From Dirofilaria immitis (lineage: Eukaryota > Nematoda > Chromadorea > Rhabditida > Onchocercidae): 64,000 bases of DNA. Position numbers and translations under genes: made by a program. Position 1 is the first letter of the stretch; each line of letters starts with the position of its first letter. The notes beneath the pieces are model-generated. The model saw only the letters and a list, made by a program, of their open reading frames with translations, ran no database searches and was not told the origin of the DNA. Shown here one piece after another: positions 15,709 to 29,979 of the stretch. The stretch spans positions 930,001 through 994,000 of the forward strand of contig JAKNDB010000087.1 in NCBI GenBank assembly GCA_024305405.1, read 5' to 3'.

Positions 15709-18350
15709 CTAAACATTAGAGTTTTGCAAGAGACGCAATTTGTATTCATGAGTGATGGGTTCATAGTCCAGCTCTGGATCGAAAAATTTCTCAGAATTGC
15801 TCCCCAAGTAACGGACAAACGATTGAACAAAAACAGATAAAATTTCCTTTGAATCGCTGTCGCATAACATGCATCTAGAATGAATTATAACGGTCAAAAT
15901 AAATTATCAGAAGTTGGGACTCGGAGGAATTTTTTTCTAGTTTTTTGAAGCTGTGTTTAAAAATCTCGATAACTTACTCAATCATTTCTGGAAATCTAAT
16001 AAGTAGTCGAAGCAAATAAATAAAACCGTAATATTCTGATGCACGAAGTCCTTTCTTTGGTTCGTTCAGAAAATCTGGAAGTCATTGAAAGCATTAAATT
16101 TTAAAATTTCACGTCAAATATTTATTCAATTGGAAATAATTCTCAGAAAAATAATATTGCTGAACTAGAAAAGTACTTTTATGTGATTAAAAGGTGGCTC
16201 ACCTGATACAGTGTGATGAATAACCCTGAGGTTCCCTCAATTAAATCCTTATGACGCAACTTTTCATTTTGATACAATATGTCGGATGTTAAAACCAAGT
16301 TGAAAAACTCTGAAACATTAAGCCTTTAAAATGAAGTATAGTAATGGCATAGAATTATACTTTTCTACATGCAATAATAATATCAAACAACACTTTTTTT
16401 TCTTTGCAGTTGTAATATTTTGAATTTTAACTGATAATCTAATTCAATTTAAAAATATACTAGCAAAAGCTTACTTCCACATTATCTACACATTCATCTA
16501 GCGCGGCTACGACACCTTTCCAATAACGTGCTCGTCCTTTATGCACTTTAACTTCCGAGCACACAGCATCTAATTTACGTACGTGCGTAACATACTGTAG
16601 TAGAGGACTGATATATCGAAATTGATAAAATTTTTTCCTCAAACTTACACTCGTCTAATTTTCCAACTTTCTGATTTACATAAATTATGGGCATATAAAA
16701 AGAATATAGCAAAAAAAAAGCTGCAACATACAAGCTGTGGAGTCTCCGGAAGTAAATCCTAATTTAACTTTACTAGCAAAATGATTTTAATTCCTTATGA
16801 ATTCTGTCAAAAATTAACGATTTAGCTAAATAAATTAAGAAGAAAATAGTTAATGCCTCACCTCTTTCATAATCTTTGAAACAGTTAAGCGGCATGGCAA
16901 ACACGGTAATTTCAATTCGTTTTCAACCAAATGACGATCATTTTCTAGTAAAGCTTTTAGCTTTCCAGGAATTGATACCGCCTAAAGAATTTTTTTCTCA
17001 AAAAAACATCGTTAAATTATCAATTACGGAACTGAATAGAATGTTGCAAAATTTTGTTGCTTTCTAACCTCACTTGTGGATGAACTTCCCGATAAACCTT
17101 CTGATGAATTATCTTCAGAAACGCTGTGATTAACTGGCAATTTCACATGTCGAGAAGCATCTAGAAAAGATATACTTTATGGATATTACTTATCCATCTA
17201 GGGGTAAATAAACCAAAAATTATACAGAATGAGAGGGTGAATAATAAGAAATCTGAAATGGTGTAAAAATACCATTCTCGAAAAAAATGTTTTTCAGGAT
17301 CCATTACAATTGTAACAAATATCAGCAGAACAGAAAAAAATCCAGTAGAACTGATAGTATAAATTTAATCATATTATAAATTCCCTTACTAGAAGAAGAT
17401 TCTGATAATTGTATAGCTGTTGGAAATCCACGCCGAGTTTCTGTCTTTTGTGATTTCTTTCTTTTTACCAGCATAGCAGCTCGAGCTTTTGCTTCCTTCA
17501 TTTCAATCTACAAATATTTTTTCATCCAAAACTGTCAACATTTAATATGTCATTGTTCTAACGTCACACATCGTCGCCCCAATGATAGACACCTGATCTC
17601 TGTCTCCTAATTTAGATTCGCAGTTTCATATTAATATCTGATATTATATTAACTTCCATTTGTTGTGCTTAAGAATTGATTAACCAAAATTCGACGCAAT
17701 ATATTAGCCAAAAAAACTTGAAAGATGCAAGCCGAATAAATAAGTATCATTCAATCATCCATTTACTTGCTCACGGATCGAAGCTGAATTTTGGCTTATG
17801 GAAATTAATTCACATTACTAAAATCATAAAAACAAATGCCTTATCAATAATACGCGATATTACCTTTGCAAGTTCAATATTATCCGGTGTAAAAGAACGG
17901 AATCGCGATGCAGACTTGCTATGTGGAATATTTTCATCGTATCGTTTACTCCATCCCTAACAATATGATCCAGTTGATCACAATGTTGACTACTTCACTT
18001 ATCACTTTTTCTCTCCAAAACACATGCTTTTCTATTTCTATGAAGAATTAAAAACAACCTGATAATGAACAGTATACATATATTCTCCATTTGCTTGCAA
18101 TTTTACAGCGATTATTTTAGCTTCATAAAAAGATTGTCGGTATGACTGCAAAGTATCATCGAGTTCACTTCATAAGGTACTATTGGTGATGCTGGCTGAA
18201 ATCTATGATAGAAAAATATTAATCAGAATGACGAATTCATATTTCATATAGCTTTTTGTTTATATTAATGATTGTAGAACATAAACTTACCTCAGTTTTA
18301 ACAATCACATTTGCTGTTGAATCATTCGAACTGCTTGCTTCAGCTTCCAT
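15709..18350 (-). CDS. MRG15/MRG-1-type chromodomain protein
   Basis: MRG15 (MORF4L1; C. elegans MRG-1) reads methylated H3K36 through its chromodomain and joins NuA4/Tip60 and Sin3/Rpd3 complexes through its MRG domain. Ten exons: 18291-18350, 18059-18195, 17864-17956, 17390-17507, 17069-17160, 16862-16981, 16475-16594, 16203-16307, 15978-16074 and 15709-15874, about 369 codons. The chromodomain (residues about 25-90) shows FYEAKIIAV, YMYTVHYQGWSKRYDEN. A basic, Ser-rich hinge follows. The MRG domain shows VSIPGKLKALLENDRHLV, YVTHVRKLDAV, FNLVLTSDILYQNEKLRH, YGFIYLLRLLIRFPEM, FVRYLGSNSEKFF and DYEPITHEYK. The exons at 18059-18195 and 15978-16074 are one base short (the latter in the A-run 16070-16073), otherwise all phases agree. 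Confidence 0.93.
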
Positions 18351-20933
18351 ATCTATAAGAAAAATTTATTATTTTTGTCAATTCATATGAGAATTCCTAA
18401 TAATCTGTCTTATCTAGCGATGAAAAAAACCTTAATCGACTTTCATCCAGAATAATACAGTTTTAACTATCAGTATTCTTAGTCATGTCTTATTAAACTT
18501 ACCAAAATGCTAGATAATATTATTTTCATATATCTATTCAACATTAACGAATAGTACGGTGTTCGAATAAAAATTGCACTAAAAAATGAACTCATGCTCT
18601 AATAAATAGATGCATCGATACTATAAATAAATATTCTAATGAATAGGTAAAATAGTAATAAGTAAATAAAAGATGAAATAAATAATATTCTAACAATTAA
18701 TCATTTTAGCATATTTTCGTGAATCATAATAAGAGCATACAGTACTGAAATAGATATTGCAAAAATGTGTAATAATATAAAATCATCTTTAGGAGCAAGA
18801 AAGGATTCATTCTCTTCTATCTCTATCATTATGCTTCGCTTCCGAATCCCTCCCTTCCAAAATAGTCTTCTCCTCGTGAAATCAAATTCAGGTAAATATA
18901 AAATAAGATGAAATCTCACTAGATGACAATGACGGTTTGGTTTTTATATTTAGATCAAATTGTGAGTATCATGATCGGACTAAATTATTTAAATGTGGCA
19001 CTAGCAAGAACTTTTTGTGGCAGGTCATCGTTTGATGTTTTTATGTATATATATATATATACGTTTTATTTTTCAGGTCATCAATTTCATGCAATCAGGT
19101 CATTGATGTTGAACTAAAGCTTAGGAAGAAAAATTAATGATGATAATTTGAATAAATTTCTTCTTGCTATGATATGTCTACAGTACGATTTCAATTTCAT
19201 AGAATATCGAGTTATGCATTCAATTTCTATGAAGTTTATCGTTTACCTATACATTCTTTACATTCTACTGATTTATTGATTGCATTGATCCTGCGGTTAT
19301 GAAAATTTAGCACTCAGGGAAGTAATTTTTTCTGAATACATGTCTGTTCTCAATATTGCATTCTAGGCTTCATTGATTTTTAATTTTTTTTATTGATTTT
19401 TATTGATTTATTGGAAAGTTCTTCTTTTTTTTTTTTTTTTTAGGAAATCTGACTATCAGAAAAACAGTATAATAGTTCGATTATTCCGTTAAAACACAAC
19501 TTTTATTTAGTAAACCGACCGAAGTATCATCAAAAGTAATACTTTCAAATCGTTAATTTTTACCCTGGTAGATTGTTTAGGATCAGTATCTATTTGATTT
19601 ATGAAAGATTCGCTGAGCATTAATAACCTCAACAATCACTTTAATTCAAGATGGATTTTGGAAGCACATAACACCAATTGCTTGAGGTATTTTGCTTCTG
19701 TTATTAAGCATTCAGAATAAAAAGATCATGAGAAATATTAGTAAAATGTTTAGTTACGATAGATATTGCTGAGTAAAATGATATGAATTTCATTAACATC
19801 AAAAGTTTCACTTGTACGATGAAATTGATCAAATATTTTCCTGCACGTATACGGCAGAATACATCTGACGTTTTCTTCTGTATATATTGTTGCATTCGAA
19901 TAGCCCACTACGTTTTAGAACCCATTCCCTTACTGCTATAATGCATTTTCACTAATCGAGAAATTAATGGTAGTGGGAATTTACAATTCTTCGTGCCACA
20001 GCTTCCAGTTTCAGTGATTTTCATATAGAAATAGACTCGGAAAAAGTTTAGACTTAATTTCCAAAATTTTTATCAACAAGAATATCAATAATTAATGAAA
20101 TCGACAGAGATAAGCGAAATAAACTGTGCTGGTTTTGTACTTTTCAACGCGGTTATGGTTTATGGAGATGATGTCAAGAAATAACACCATCTCCATAAAG
20201 CTTCTCAGAAAACTTTGATCTTTCCCATTTTATATTTCAACAAATTTAAAAGTTAATCCTGACTGTCAGGGTGGACATAAGATATACATATATATATAGT
20301 GCTTTCAACTGTATATCAGCTCAAGAATCTTAGAAAGCAGAAATAGAACAAATGGGCCAAACATATATATTCATGATTCGCACAAAACCGGCAACTCGTG
20401 ACAAAATTATTGCATGTACCATAACTAATACTTTTATACTTTTTCCATAAATTTTTTCAGTTTCATGCGAAGTAAAATACGCACAAGACTAATTTAATGA
20501 ATGAAATATGAAGAAATCTTTTAGACAGTTTATTCAACAAAACAACTTTTTTAAAAATGAACTGTTAAATAATCATATGATTTGAAAGCGGAAAAAAACG
20601 CGAGGAAAAGGCATGTTCGCGTATCTCGAATGGTGTTAAAGTATCAAAGAATTTAAGACATAAAAGAACTATGCAACAGTGCTGGTAATGTGAATTTCAC
20701 TAGGAATACACATAACTCCATTAATAAGCAACGATCGACTGATCATAAATGATTACAACAACAAAAAATATATAGTTTTAATACCGAGCATAACGGACTG
20801 AACACTGAAAAACTAGCGAAGAACAAATCGACGTAACGTATATTCCCGCTCCTAAAAAAACGCGACGTAACATTCGATTTCTTCAAACCAAAAACACCAT
20901 GGCGCCAATTCTGAGCACCAATTACCAAAGGCC
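18351..20933. other. Intergenic, 2.6 kb, no gene recognised
   Basis: Upstream of the MRG-type gene and downstream of eIF5A. A 72-codon minus-strand frame (18701-18919) and a 63-codon one (19704-19895) have hydrophobic or low-complexity composition and no splice context. I see no conserved product. A 12 bp hairpin lies at 20159-20199. Confidence 0.45.
20159..20199. repeat. Perfect inverted repeat (12 bp arms)
   Basis: The arms TTTATGGAGATG (20159-20170) and CATCTCCATAAA (20188-20199) are exact reverse complements with a 17-base loop. The element lies 0.7 kb past the eIF5A stop. Function is unknown; it may be chance. Confidence 0.6.
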
Positions 20934-22244
20934 TCATTTTTCTTCCTTATTCGGCATGTTCTTATAACCGAGTATCGCCTCCTCACCGCATGCCGCGACA
21001 ACGAGACACTAAAAACTGGTAAGCGCAATATGCTTTATACATGATTCCCTTCCTTATTGCAAAACATCACGCAAATTCAAATTTCTGCTACTCGCATATC
21101 AAATATACTAATATCTAAAAACTTGACTCATTAATTTTGAAAAAACATATGACAATGTTCGACATTAATATATGTATTTTTTTGTTCCGTCAATAAGTCC
21201 AGCAGCCGGAAACTTACCAATATTCCGTTTTCGTCCTTTTCATATGCCTGTTTGATTTGATCGCCCAAATCCCCTTCAGGTAGCTTCAAGTCATCTTTTG
21301 TTTCACATGTATCTAGATCCATCAGACTGACATAACCATCGTCATTTATTGATAGCAGCTGCAAATGCAATTAGCTGAGTCAATAAAAACAAATCTATTG
21401 ATTGAAATGGTCTACTTCCCACCGTCCGAATCCTAAAAGTCACTTTCATATTTCATATTGAGACTATTTTTGTGCAAAATTTTAGCATGATATCACGAAG
21501 TTACGAACCCTATCATTTCGAAAAGAAACATCATCAAACCTGATATTCTTTACGTTTCACAACAGGAACATCCATATTGTGAGTGGATGGACATATATCC
21601 TCCAATTTCTTGCCAGTGAAGATATCCAGGCCAACAAGATGGACTTTGGCATGTCCATGTTTGCCAGTTTTGAAGTGCTCATTTCAACAACCTGAACACA
21701 TGAAACCAACATTCACGACTATAAATTAATGCTACTAGTGATAATCGGAATCCAATAATGTGTTAATATATTATATTAATATTAATAATACGTTAGCATC
21801 TATTAACTGGATTAATAATTCTTGCATTCCAGTTGAGAAATTTCAAGACTGATGATTTATCAGTAAAAATTACCGAAATAATTTTAGATCATTTTCTGAA
21901 ATATCTCGCTCTAATAACTAGAACTACTCTTCCTTAAACCACAGTTCCTCACAGAAAATGAAATTGTAGTTAGACTACAAAACAGCAAAATGTTTTAATT
22001 AAGAAAGTCTTTGTTAACTGCAGTTATAGGTACACTTCATATCTCACTTGCTTGATTATTTAATTGATCAATTACCGACATGAAAAATTTCTAGATAAAC
22101 CGAAAAACTATAAATTACCTTGCACGGACGCCCTTTGAGCATAACGTTTTCATTCTTGCGAAGAGCAGAGCACTGCTTCGGATATGTTGTAGCTGCACCA
22201 GCATCGCCTGTATGAAAATCGTGATCGTGCTCGTGTTCTGCCAT
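20934..22244 (-). CDS. Eukaryotic translation initiation factor 5A (eIF5A)
   Basis: eIF5A binds the ribosomal E site and promotes elongation at proline-rich stretches and termination. It works only after hypusine is formed on one lysine. Four exons: 22119-22244, 21540-21691, 21218-21358 and 20934-21008, giving 164 residues, the normal size (C. elegans IFF-1/IFF-2 are about 161). Visible are an acidic/His-rich N-terminus ([10 protein letters not shown]), [20 protein letters not shown], the hypusination loop [34 protein letters not shown] and the tail [18 protein letters not shown]. The loop is in frame only if the T-run at 21668-21671 (plus strand) is one base longer. The other exons join without adjustment. 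Nematodes usually have two eIF5A genes; which one this is cannot be told. Confidence 0.96.
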
Positions 22245-25200
22245 GGCCTAAGCGAGACGCCGCACTACAAAACGGTTTCAATCGTAAGCTTGACGATAAA
22301 CAGCAATATAAAACAATAAATTCTTTACATTGATATACATGCGAGTTTTCGGATGTTAGAGCAGGATATCATTTATCAATCAATCAAAAATATGAATCCA
22401 ACACTCTTTCAAACACATTATAAGGACATACAAATATGCTGGATATCAAAAAGACTAAGCGCATTTTAACGAAGTGAATGAAGTCAATAAGATATTCAAG
22501 AAACTGAATGAATGTTAATAAACAGAGATGATTTCGAAACGAATGAGTGAGAGATTCAACTTCCGTCCTTACGTTCTTATCAATGAATGCTATAAATAAT
22601 CAATTAGCTAGTGCCATATAATCTAGTGACTAAATTAACTTATAAAGTCGACTAGAGAGTTAAGCTAACTTAAGCGGCAGGTTTTATAATGTTTACCATG
22701 AGTTTTTGGATGTATACTGTATGATGGATTCAGAAATAATACTACTATTTATCACATGATACGCTTTTTTGTCATCAAGCATGTTGAATTTAAATTCATA
22801 AATTAAAACTAGTTCCTCAAATTCAGCTAATTTTTGAATTGGACGATATGATATCAAAAATGCAAAAGATAAAGGGATAAGAAATGATGTTTGATAGATT
22901 GAAACATACAATGTATTCTATTTAGTTCAATTTTAGTGTAATAAATGATAACCTATTTGCACCTAGCTATCTCATCCATTATTCATTGAATAGGTTAATT
23001 TCAACTACTATTAGTGAATCGCAAATGATCCTTCCTAACCTTAGCAAGCACATTAGCATTCGAATTCATGTCAATCATATGTTTCCTTATCACTCGCTTT
23101 TGCCAACTTTTTCACCAAAGTCTTAGCATGACATCACGCAAGTATTACATCATTACAATTGTGCTTACTAATACTTTAACCAAGAGTTTGTATGCACTCG
23201 CTTAATCCATCCAAAATATGCGAGTGATATCTAAATATCACATTTTGTTCCATTTAAAATCCTTTTCTTTTAATTCCATTGTCGATGTACCAGTAAAAGA
23301 GAAGGAAATAAATAAAACAACGAGAATTACTTACATGATAAGATAAAAACGCGATGCAGAATTGTGCGTGTATACGCAAGTACGTGTATGCGTATAATTG
23401 ACGCAATTACAGGAAAAGCTGATATTTTCGAATAGTACGTTGTTGAAAGCAACGAGTCAATTTTTAGGAAGAACAAGCAGTCTCAGATGATTGTTGCTCT
23501 GTTTTCATTGGTTTTAGGGCCACGTCGATTTTCACGTTACGTCCCTAGATTACGTGCGGTACCACTAACACTATTACAGGTAACGACGCCACACTCCCCA
23601 CTTCACCACACGACACAACAAAGAATGAATCTTCCCTCTCAAATGAAATCAATCAGCTCCTCAAGATTATTTTGCGGCCGTTCAATCCTAAACACATTAC
23701 TGTACCATCAGAGAATTACAGCAGAATATCGCTACAGTATGATAGAGAGCTGGTATGAAGTTGCTACTGTGGTGAAAGAGCGCGTATTCGAAAATAGGTA
23801 AAAGAACTTTTAAAAATTGAAATTCTCGATTAAACAGATCTAAAAATGGCTCTGATAAGCTCTTTCTTATCTCAAAGCAATCAATGGACTGAAATGATTA
23901 ATTAGGAACGATTTAATTGAAGTGTTAACCCTTTACTTGAAAAGTGTGAAACTTTGCGGAAAAATTCAACTTGTAAATCAAAAATGCTTAAATTTAAAAA
24001 AGGATAAAAATGATCAAAGATTATCACAAAAGCAACATTTAACGGGCCATCAATGTTAGCAGACTTTTTTCAAAAAAATTCTTTATCAATAAAATGAAAT
24101 TTGCATGTAGTATTATTGATAAGATAATCCATTCATTGCGAGAAATGCTTCACAATAAAGATTCGTACTTATAAAGAGAAAAGTTATCCCAACTTATCAT
24201 TGCATAGAAAAACCTAGCTTTAATATTGCGATAAGTTTATTTATATACTTTGATATCATTCTCGAATATAGAAATATATATGCTATCATCATCTATCTCC
24301 AAATAACAAATATATTCGGTGTAAATAGGTTTAATAAAATATTTTAATTTTCATATTTGAAGGAAGTAAAGAAGGCAAGTTTTGTTATCATTTATTATCA
24401 CCTAATCTAAGTTGATTTGATAAAAAAGATATGATAAATAATAAATGAATCAAAATAAATTGCAGGAAGTTGAAATAGTCGAGAGTAGCTTTCGATATCT
24501 GAAACTAATTAATCTACCGCAGTAAAACTTTTTTTTTTACTTTTAAATATATAAATAAGAAGATAGGATGACCTGCATGGTCTTTACTGATACTTTTATG
24601 TTGATTTTTACCTAACATTCAGTAAAGTATAAATTGTAAAACTAAGTATCACAAATAAACAACAACAAAAAAAATGAATTTTTCTGTTATAATATTTGCG
24701 ATTAATATCACTATCAATAAATTATCATAATCATAATTTCTACGATCAATATAATTGTGGTACTATTTTTCGAATCATTTAATAAGCATCACAAAATTAT
24801 GATTTAGTCAAACTTATAAGTTTAATTGTTAAAATAATACAGTACTATTACATCATCTTAGATTCAAAACCATTATCCCATTTTACAAAAAGTATTCTAA
24901 TTCGTTATATCTGTAATCTATTTCTACTAATTTGCCTGTATGCGATTATCGATTATATGATAAGATTATCAGCTATCGATTATATGATAGGATTATCAGC
25001 TATGTAATGGAAATAGAAAAAAATCTGATAAGTCAAAAGAAAATCACTGATAAGCATCCAAAGTGAATGAAAGTCAAATGAAATTTTTCAATGAAAAATT
25101 CAATTCAAATAAAGTTCCAGATGGCTAGTTCCTAAAGCTAAAAATAACGGTGATTCTTGATGAAGTATTGTTTGATTGCTTCAATTTTAACAACAACGGA

Positions 25201-26626
25201 TTCTATGAAGTAGCTGGTTGGCGCAATTGAGCTAAAAAAACACTTATTCTAATTACTGTTATTTTTATTTTTGAAAAGTTTAAGCTCCAATGATCGGGAT
25301 TTATCTTTAAACAAGCATAGTTAAATGTAGTATAGTTCATTTCTGTCATATACTAAACAATTGTCAAATATAATTCAATTCAAGATCGGGCTATTTAACT
25401 TACTTATGAGTTGATAAATTTGTAAAATAGAAAAAAATGAATTGATATGTCGACAATACTCAACCAGTTTAATCGTTCAATTTTTGTTCAATCTTGTCAT
25501 TCGTAAAGAATGTTCACCATATTATAATTGGAAAATATTTAAGATCAATTGTAATTATCAAGTGATATTGCGATTCTTGATGATTACATTTTTTCAATTC
25601 ATTTATTTCATAAGTCTTATTTTTTGTCTGAGAATAGGAAAAGTTCTGAATTAATTATTAACTCGTCTGAGAGTAGGAAAATTCTGAATTAATTATTAAC
25701 TCAGAATAGCAGATAATGGGACGAAAACGAAAGATTCCAGAAGATCAGCGGATAATCGTATTTGCTTCTAACAATTTTTTTTTTTCGTTTTTGATATTTC
25801 AATTATGTTAATATACATGTACTACTGATATAAGCAGTATTATCAAAGGATCTGAAGTTTCTATTAGAATGTATTATTATTACGTAATTTTGAAATGATT
25901 TAAAAAGGCAATAATTGAGGAAGAAGTAAATTGAGCCAAAATAAACTGTATGAAGAAAAAAGTTAGAAATTTTCAAATTCAAATTTTTTAAAATTATTAC
26001 AATTTTAGAAGGATTAATTTATTTCATCATAATTATCATACATTCAAATTTTATTATAAATAATTCAATCAATTTGTATGTTATAAAATAAAACTAACAA
26101 AGAGAAATGACAATAAATAATATAATTTTTGGAATGAAAAAAAAGTCTTTGATAAGATTGCATCTTTCTTTAATCCTATTTGTTATAATATTATTATACA
26201 TCATTGACTATTTGATATTCCATCATGAATCGATTGAAAAAAAAAAATGTTGGAAAATTTTTTCTCTAATTGTTTGATGAATAAAATAAAATTTATTTGC
26301 TCAAAAAATATCGAAGCAAATGTTATGAAAAGATGAATAAGTATGTTTTTGCATAAATCAACTTAAACAATCATAATTATCATAGAATATTTGTTTAGTG
26401 ATCAGTTAGAGATTAAACAATTTCCAACCATTGATAAGATGATATGTGAATGAATTAAATAATCGTTGAATTGATTAAATAAATAAATATAATGATGATT
26501 ATCATTGAAATTTACCATGCATAAAAAAATTTCAAAATTAAAATTGAAATGATATTACAATGAAAAAGTATGAATTAATTAATTTTGCATAATTCATATC
26601 AAATTAATGATAAATTTTTCGAATTT
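22245..26626. other. Intergenic, 4.4 kb, mostly featureless
   Basis: Upstream of eIF5A and downstream of the seven-finger gene. The only notable item is a 104-codon plus-strand frame at 23487-23801, listed separately. The rest is AT-rich with many short stop-bounded frames. Confidence 0.45.
23487..23801 (+). CDS. Uncharacterised 104-codon open frame
   Basis: This is the longest ATG-initiated frame outside repeats. The ATG sits right after TCTCAG, an acceptor-like arrangement also seen at UBA3. The start MIVALFSLVLGPRRFSRYVP could be a signal or mitochondrial targeting peptide. A GTAACG donor-like site near 23580 and GTAAAA at the 3' end mean the real exon may be shorter or spliced on. The second half (RITAEYRYSMIESWYEVATV) is of ordinary composition. 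I do not recognise the family. It may be a real first exon or chance. Confidence 0.28.
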   Translation: MIVALFSLVLGPRRFSRYVPRLRAVPLTLLQVTTPHSPLHHTTQQRMNLPSQMKSISSSRLFCGRSILNTLLYHQRITAEYRYSMIESWYEVATVVKERVFENR

Positions 26627-29600
26627 TTATAATTCATTTATTGGATGCAATTTTTTGATATGTTTTTGAAAATGAATACGACGTTGAAACATTTGATTGC
26701 AAGTTGGACAAATGTATTTACATGCTGTATTATGAATATCCGAATGAACGCGTAAATCATTCCGACGTACAAAACATTTTTCACATTGCTCACATTTGTA
26801 TCTAAAATGATAATCAATCAAATTATCAATGAATATTAATTTTAACATTTTGTTTAGATATTGAATTGTGAATCATGAATAAACTTTTATCACTTACAGT
26901 TATTGATCAGTTAGAGATCAAAAAATTCTCAATTATTGATTTTATGATAAGTGAATGAATTTAGTGTCGCAAATTAATTATCTTGCTCTAAATAATTAAA
27001 TGTGAGAATAAAAAAAAACATACGGTCGAATGTGAGTATGAACAGAACGAATATGTGCCGTTAAAGCCTATAATATATATAATTAATTTAGAAGAGGAAA
27101 ACGTAAAAGTTAAAATTTAAGGTTTCAGATAATATTTATAATTCGCTGATATGATAATTATGCCTTCTGCTAATATTTGATTAAATGATATATTTACTTT
27201 TAGAAAATCGAACGATCAATTGATAATAAGTGAAATAAAAATTTAGCCTGAATTACTTTGGAACACTTGAAACCAGCATGAGTACATTGTTTATAAGGAC
27301 ATATGTAAACATAATTCAAATGTCGCATCATATCATGTCGTCGTAAACATCCTTGTCGACCGAACACCGCCGAACATTTAGTACATTTAAATGGTCGTAA
27401 GTTTCTAAATAAATATTTGAATAAGACTGTGAACTTCAATCTTTGCAAAGATTGTGTGATTGGCTTATTTTATCATTTCTCATCAAACGATATTACTGAT
27501 TGAAAAAAAAGGCCTAAAATATATTTGTGATCGTAATTTTCAGATGAATAAAAAAAAAAATGAAACGAACAAATGTATGACAGCTACATGTTCACGAAGT
27601 AAAGAAGCGGTTGGAAATTCTTTTTGACAAGTTTCACATTTTGGTCGTATTCGTACTTGATGTTGGCGTTTTTGATGCTTCTGAACAGCATCAAATGTTC
27701 GAAATAGCTACAATTAAATTGTAGTTAAAAAAAAATACGAGAAAATTAATGAAATATTGAAATCGTATCTTCTCAAATATTTATCGTAAAAAAATTGTAT
27801 TAAATGTATTTTGAATAAAAAAAAAAAATCCCATCATAATTATTTATACTTTTTTTTTCGCAAATGTTGATTGAATTCAGACAAATTTCAGGAAAAGCTA
27901 AAATGAAGCTGAAATATTCTCAAATATTCTACAACTTAATTTGATGCAAAATATATGTTTGCTTAAGTATGAATAAAATTAGCTTTACAAATTGTCTATA
28001 ATTTCTATTGAGATATATACTGGTAATTACGAAAGATATCGAGAAATTATTGATATTCTCGAGATATACTATAAATTACATACTGTATTACACTTCAAAC
28101 ATCGATATCGTCTACCACGTCGACGTTTCGTGTAAGCTTGATTATTGGGATGATAAAGTAATAAATGAGTTTGTATATTGTGTTTTAATGTGAAAGCACT
28201 ATCACATATATCACAAAGATATTGCTTATTTCGAAAACGCTGATATTTTTGTCGATCATTCTTTAATTTATCACGTGACATGTTACGTCGTTTTGGAACT
28301 ATGAATACTTCCTAAAAATACGCCTATCTTTATTCCTGTTGCAAATATTCGATAAAAAGATAAGATAAAGTTTGACGACAACTTTACCTCAAGCAAAAGT
28401 ATAAGTTAGAAAAAGTTGGATACGTTAATTGTATGTATGCTCAATGTTGCATGCTCATTTACCTTTTATAAATTAATTCAGGTAAGAAAATTTAGCCATC
28501 AATCACTTACTTCAACATCCTCATGCACTATTCTTGACGCAATCTCAGTATTACTGCTCGTTGGTATATTTATGGAATGCTGATTTTGCTGATTTGCTGA
28601 TACTGTCGATTTGATTATATTTATCTGTTTGCTAATAAGAATATTTATTATCAGATAAGTTGTCAAATAAAATATGTAAGAAAAATAATTAATACTGACT
28701 AATATGAATGTTTTGTTTAAGAATATTGTCCGATCTTTGAAGTAAGCTAAATTTAATTTGTAATAAATTTATAACACAAGAGGATATCATTAAATAAATT
28801 GTAATCTATATATAAAAGATGATAATGATAATTATTTATTTACTACAGTACAGCTGTTAGTTAATATATGTTATTAAAAATTAAACTTTCTTATAACTGA
28901 ATACTTTGACATCTATGTATTTCTGATCATAGATCAATAAATATTTCATTATTTTTCATTTTTATTATGCAAATTCTCAAGTATCGAATACATGTATCCG
29001 AGCTAAGAGTACGAATCATCGTAGGAAAAATTTATTTTTACGACATTACTTTTCAGTGATAACAAACTGTCAAGCCAGTATTACATAAGGTGAAGTAGAA
29101 AAAGTCAGTATGGCATACCGTTGAGTTATATTTTGATCGATAATGATCGATCGCTGCGGTGATCGCTCTCTAGTAGTATATGATTGATCATTTGTTGCAA
29201 TATCTTGCAAACGATTTTGGACAATTTCTATTTCAGTATTTGCATATTGATAGCAATCAGTTTGCAAACCGAAAATTTCATTTAGCACATAATCCATTGA
29301 TGTTCCTTCCTTCTGCTCCACTCGTATCCGCGGTTGCGGGATTTCGTGATATGGGCAGCATGCACCTGATTATTTATTTCAGTATACTTACAGAAGACTT
29401 ATTTTACTCGTTGAAAGTATTAGTAATGTATATCATTGTTGCATTAAAAATATATATATTTCTAGATTCATCCATAAGCTATTAGGTTCAACAGATTCAG
29501 ATTCCATAATTATCTTATGTATGTTTAATCTTAATGAGAAGGTAGTGAGAATGAATATTTGGTTTAAAATGATGCTAAAAATAAAATGTTATGAAAACTT

Positions 29601-29979
29601 GCATCATTGAAATCTATACAAATCATTAATATTAACAAAGCAGGTATCTAAAAATAAATATCATCTTTGGAATCCTCATCATCATGAAATTTGCCTTCTG
29701 AGCTGCACTTAATCTTTATTTACTATGCTAATAAGCATAGATATTGCATGTATAGTTTTTTAAATTCTACTATCATTTATCATCTATCGGCTGAATTCTC
29801 AGAGATAACAATTTGTTTTGTTGCTGATAAAAGCAAATTGCAAAAGAATTAGTACCTTCAGTACAATAGAAGCATAATTCATCGTAGCTGAATGGTTCAT
29901 AGAAGAGATTAATAATAGATTCAGAAATTCCATGCGATAACTTCTCTTCATCGAAACAACCGCGCCATTCAGATGACAT
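26627..29979 (-). CDS. C2H2 zinc-finger protein, seven fingers
   Basis: Probably a nuclear DNA-binding regulator. Eight exons: 29856-29979, 29119-29365, 28511-28631, 28084-28311, 27571-27707, 27257-27404, 27024-27067 and 26627-26801. They total 1,224 bases, exactly 408 codons with the stop, and every splice phase closes without any base change. The N-terminal ~165 residues have no clear domain. Fingers follow from about residue 185: YLCDICDSAFTLKHNIQTH, YRCLKCNTLFRTFDAVQKH, PKCETCQKEFPTASLLREH (second His five residues on, across the splice), FKCTKCSAVFGRQGCLRRH, YICPYKQCTHAGFKCSKALT, YKCEQCEKCFVRRNDLRVH, YICPTCNQMFQRRIHFQKH. Linkers are irregular, not the TGEKP type. The start is the first ATG (MSSEWRGCFDEEKL). 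A second finger gene lies 1.3 kb upstream on the same strand. No orthologue named. Confidence 0.88.

Noticed and set aside
18701..18919. 72-codon minus-strand frame with a hydrophobic segment
   Set aside because: No splice signals, no similarity, and composition expected by chance.
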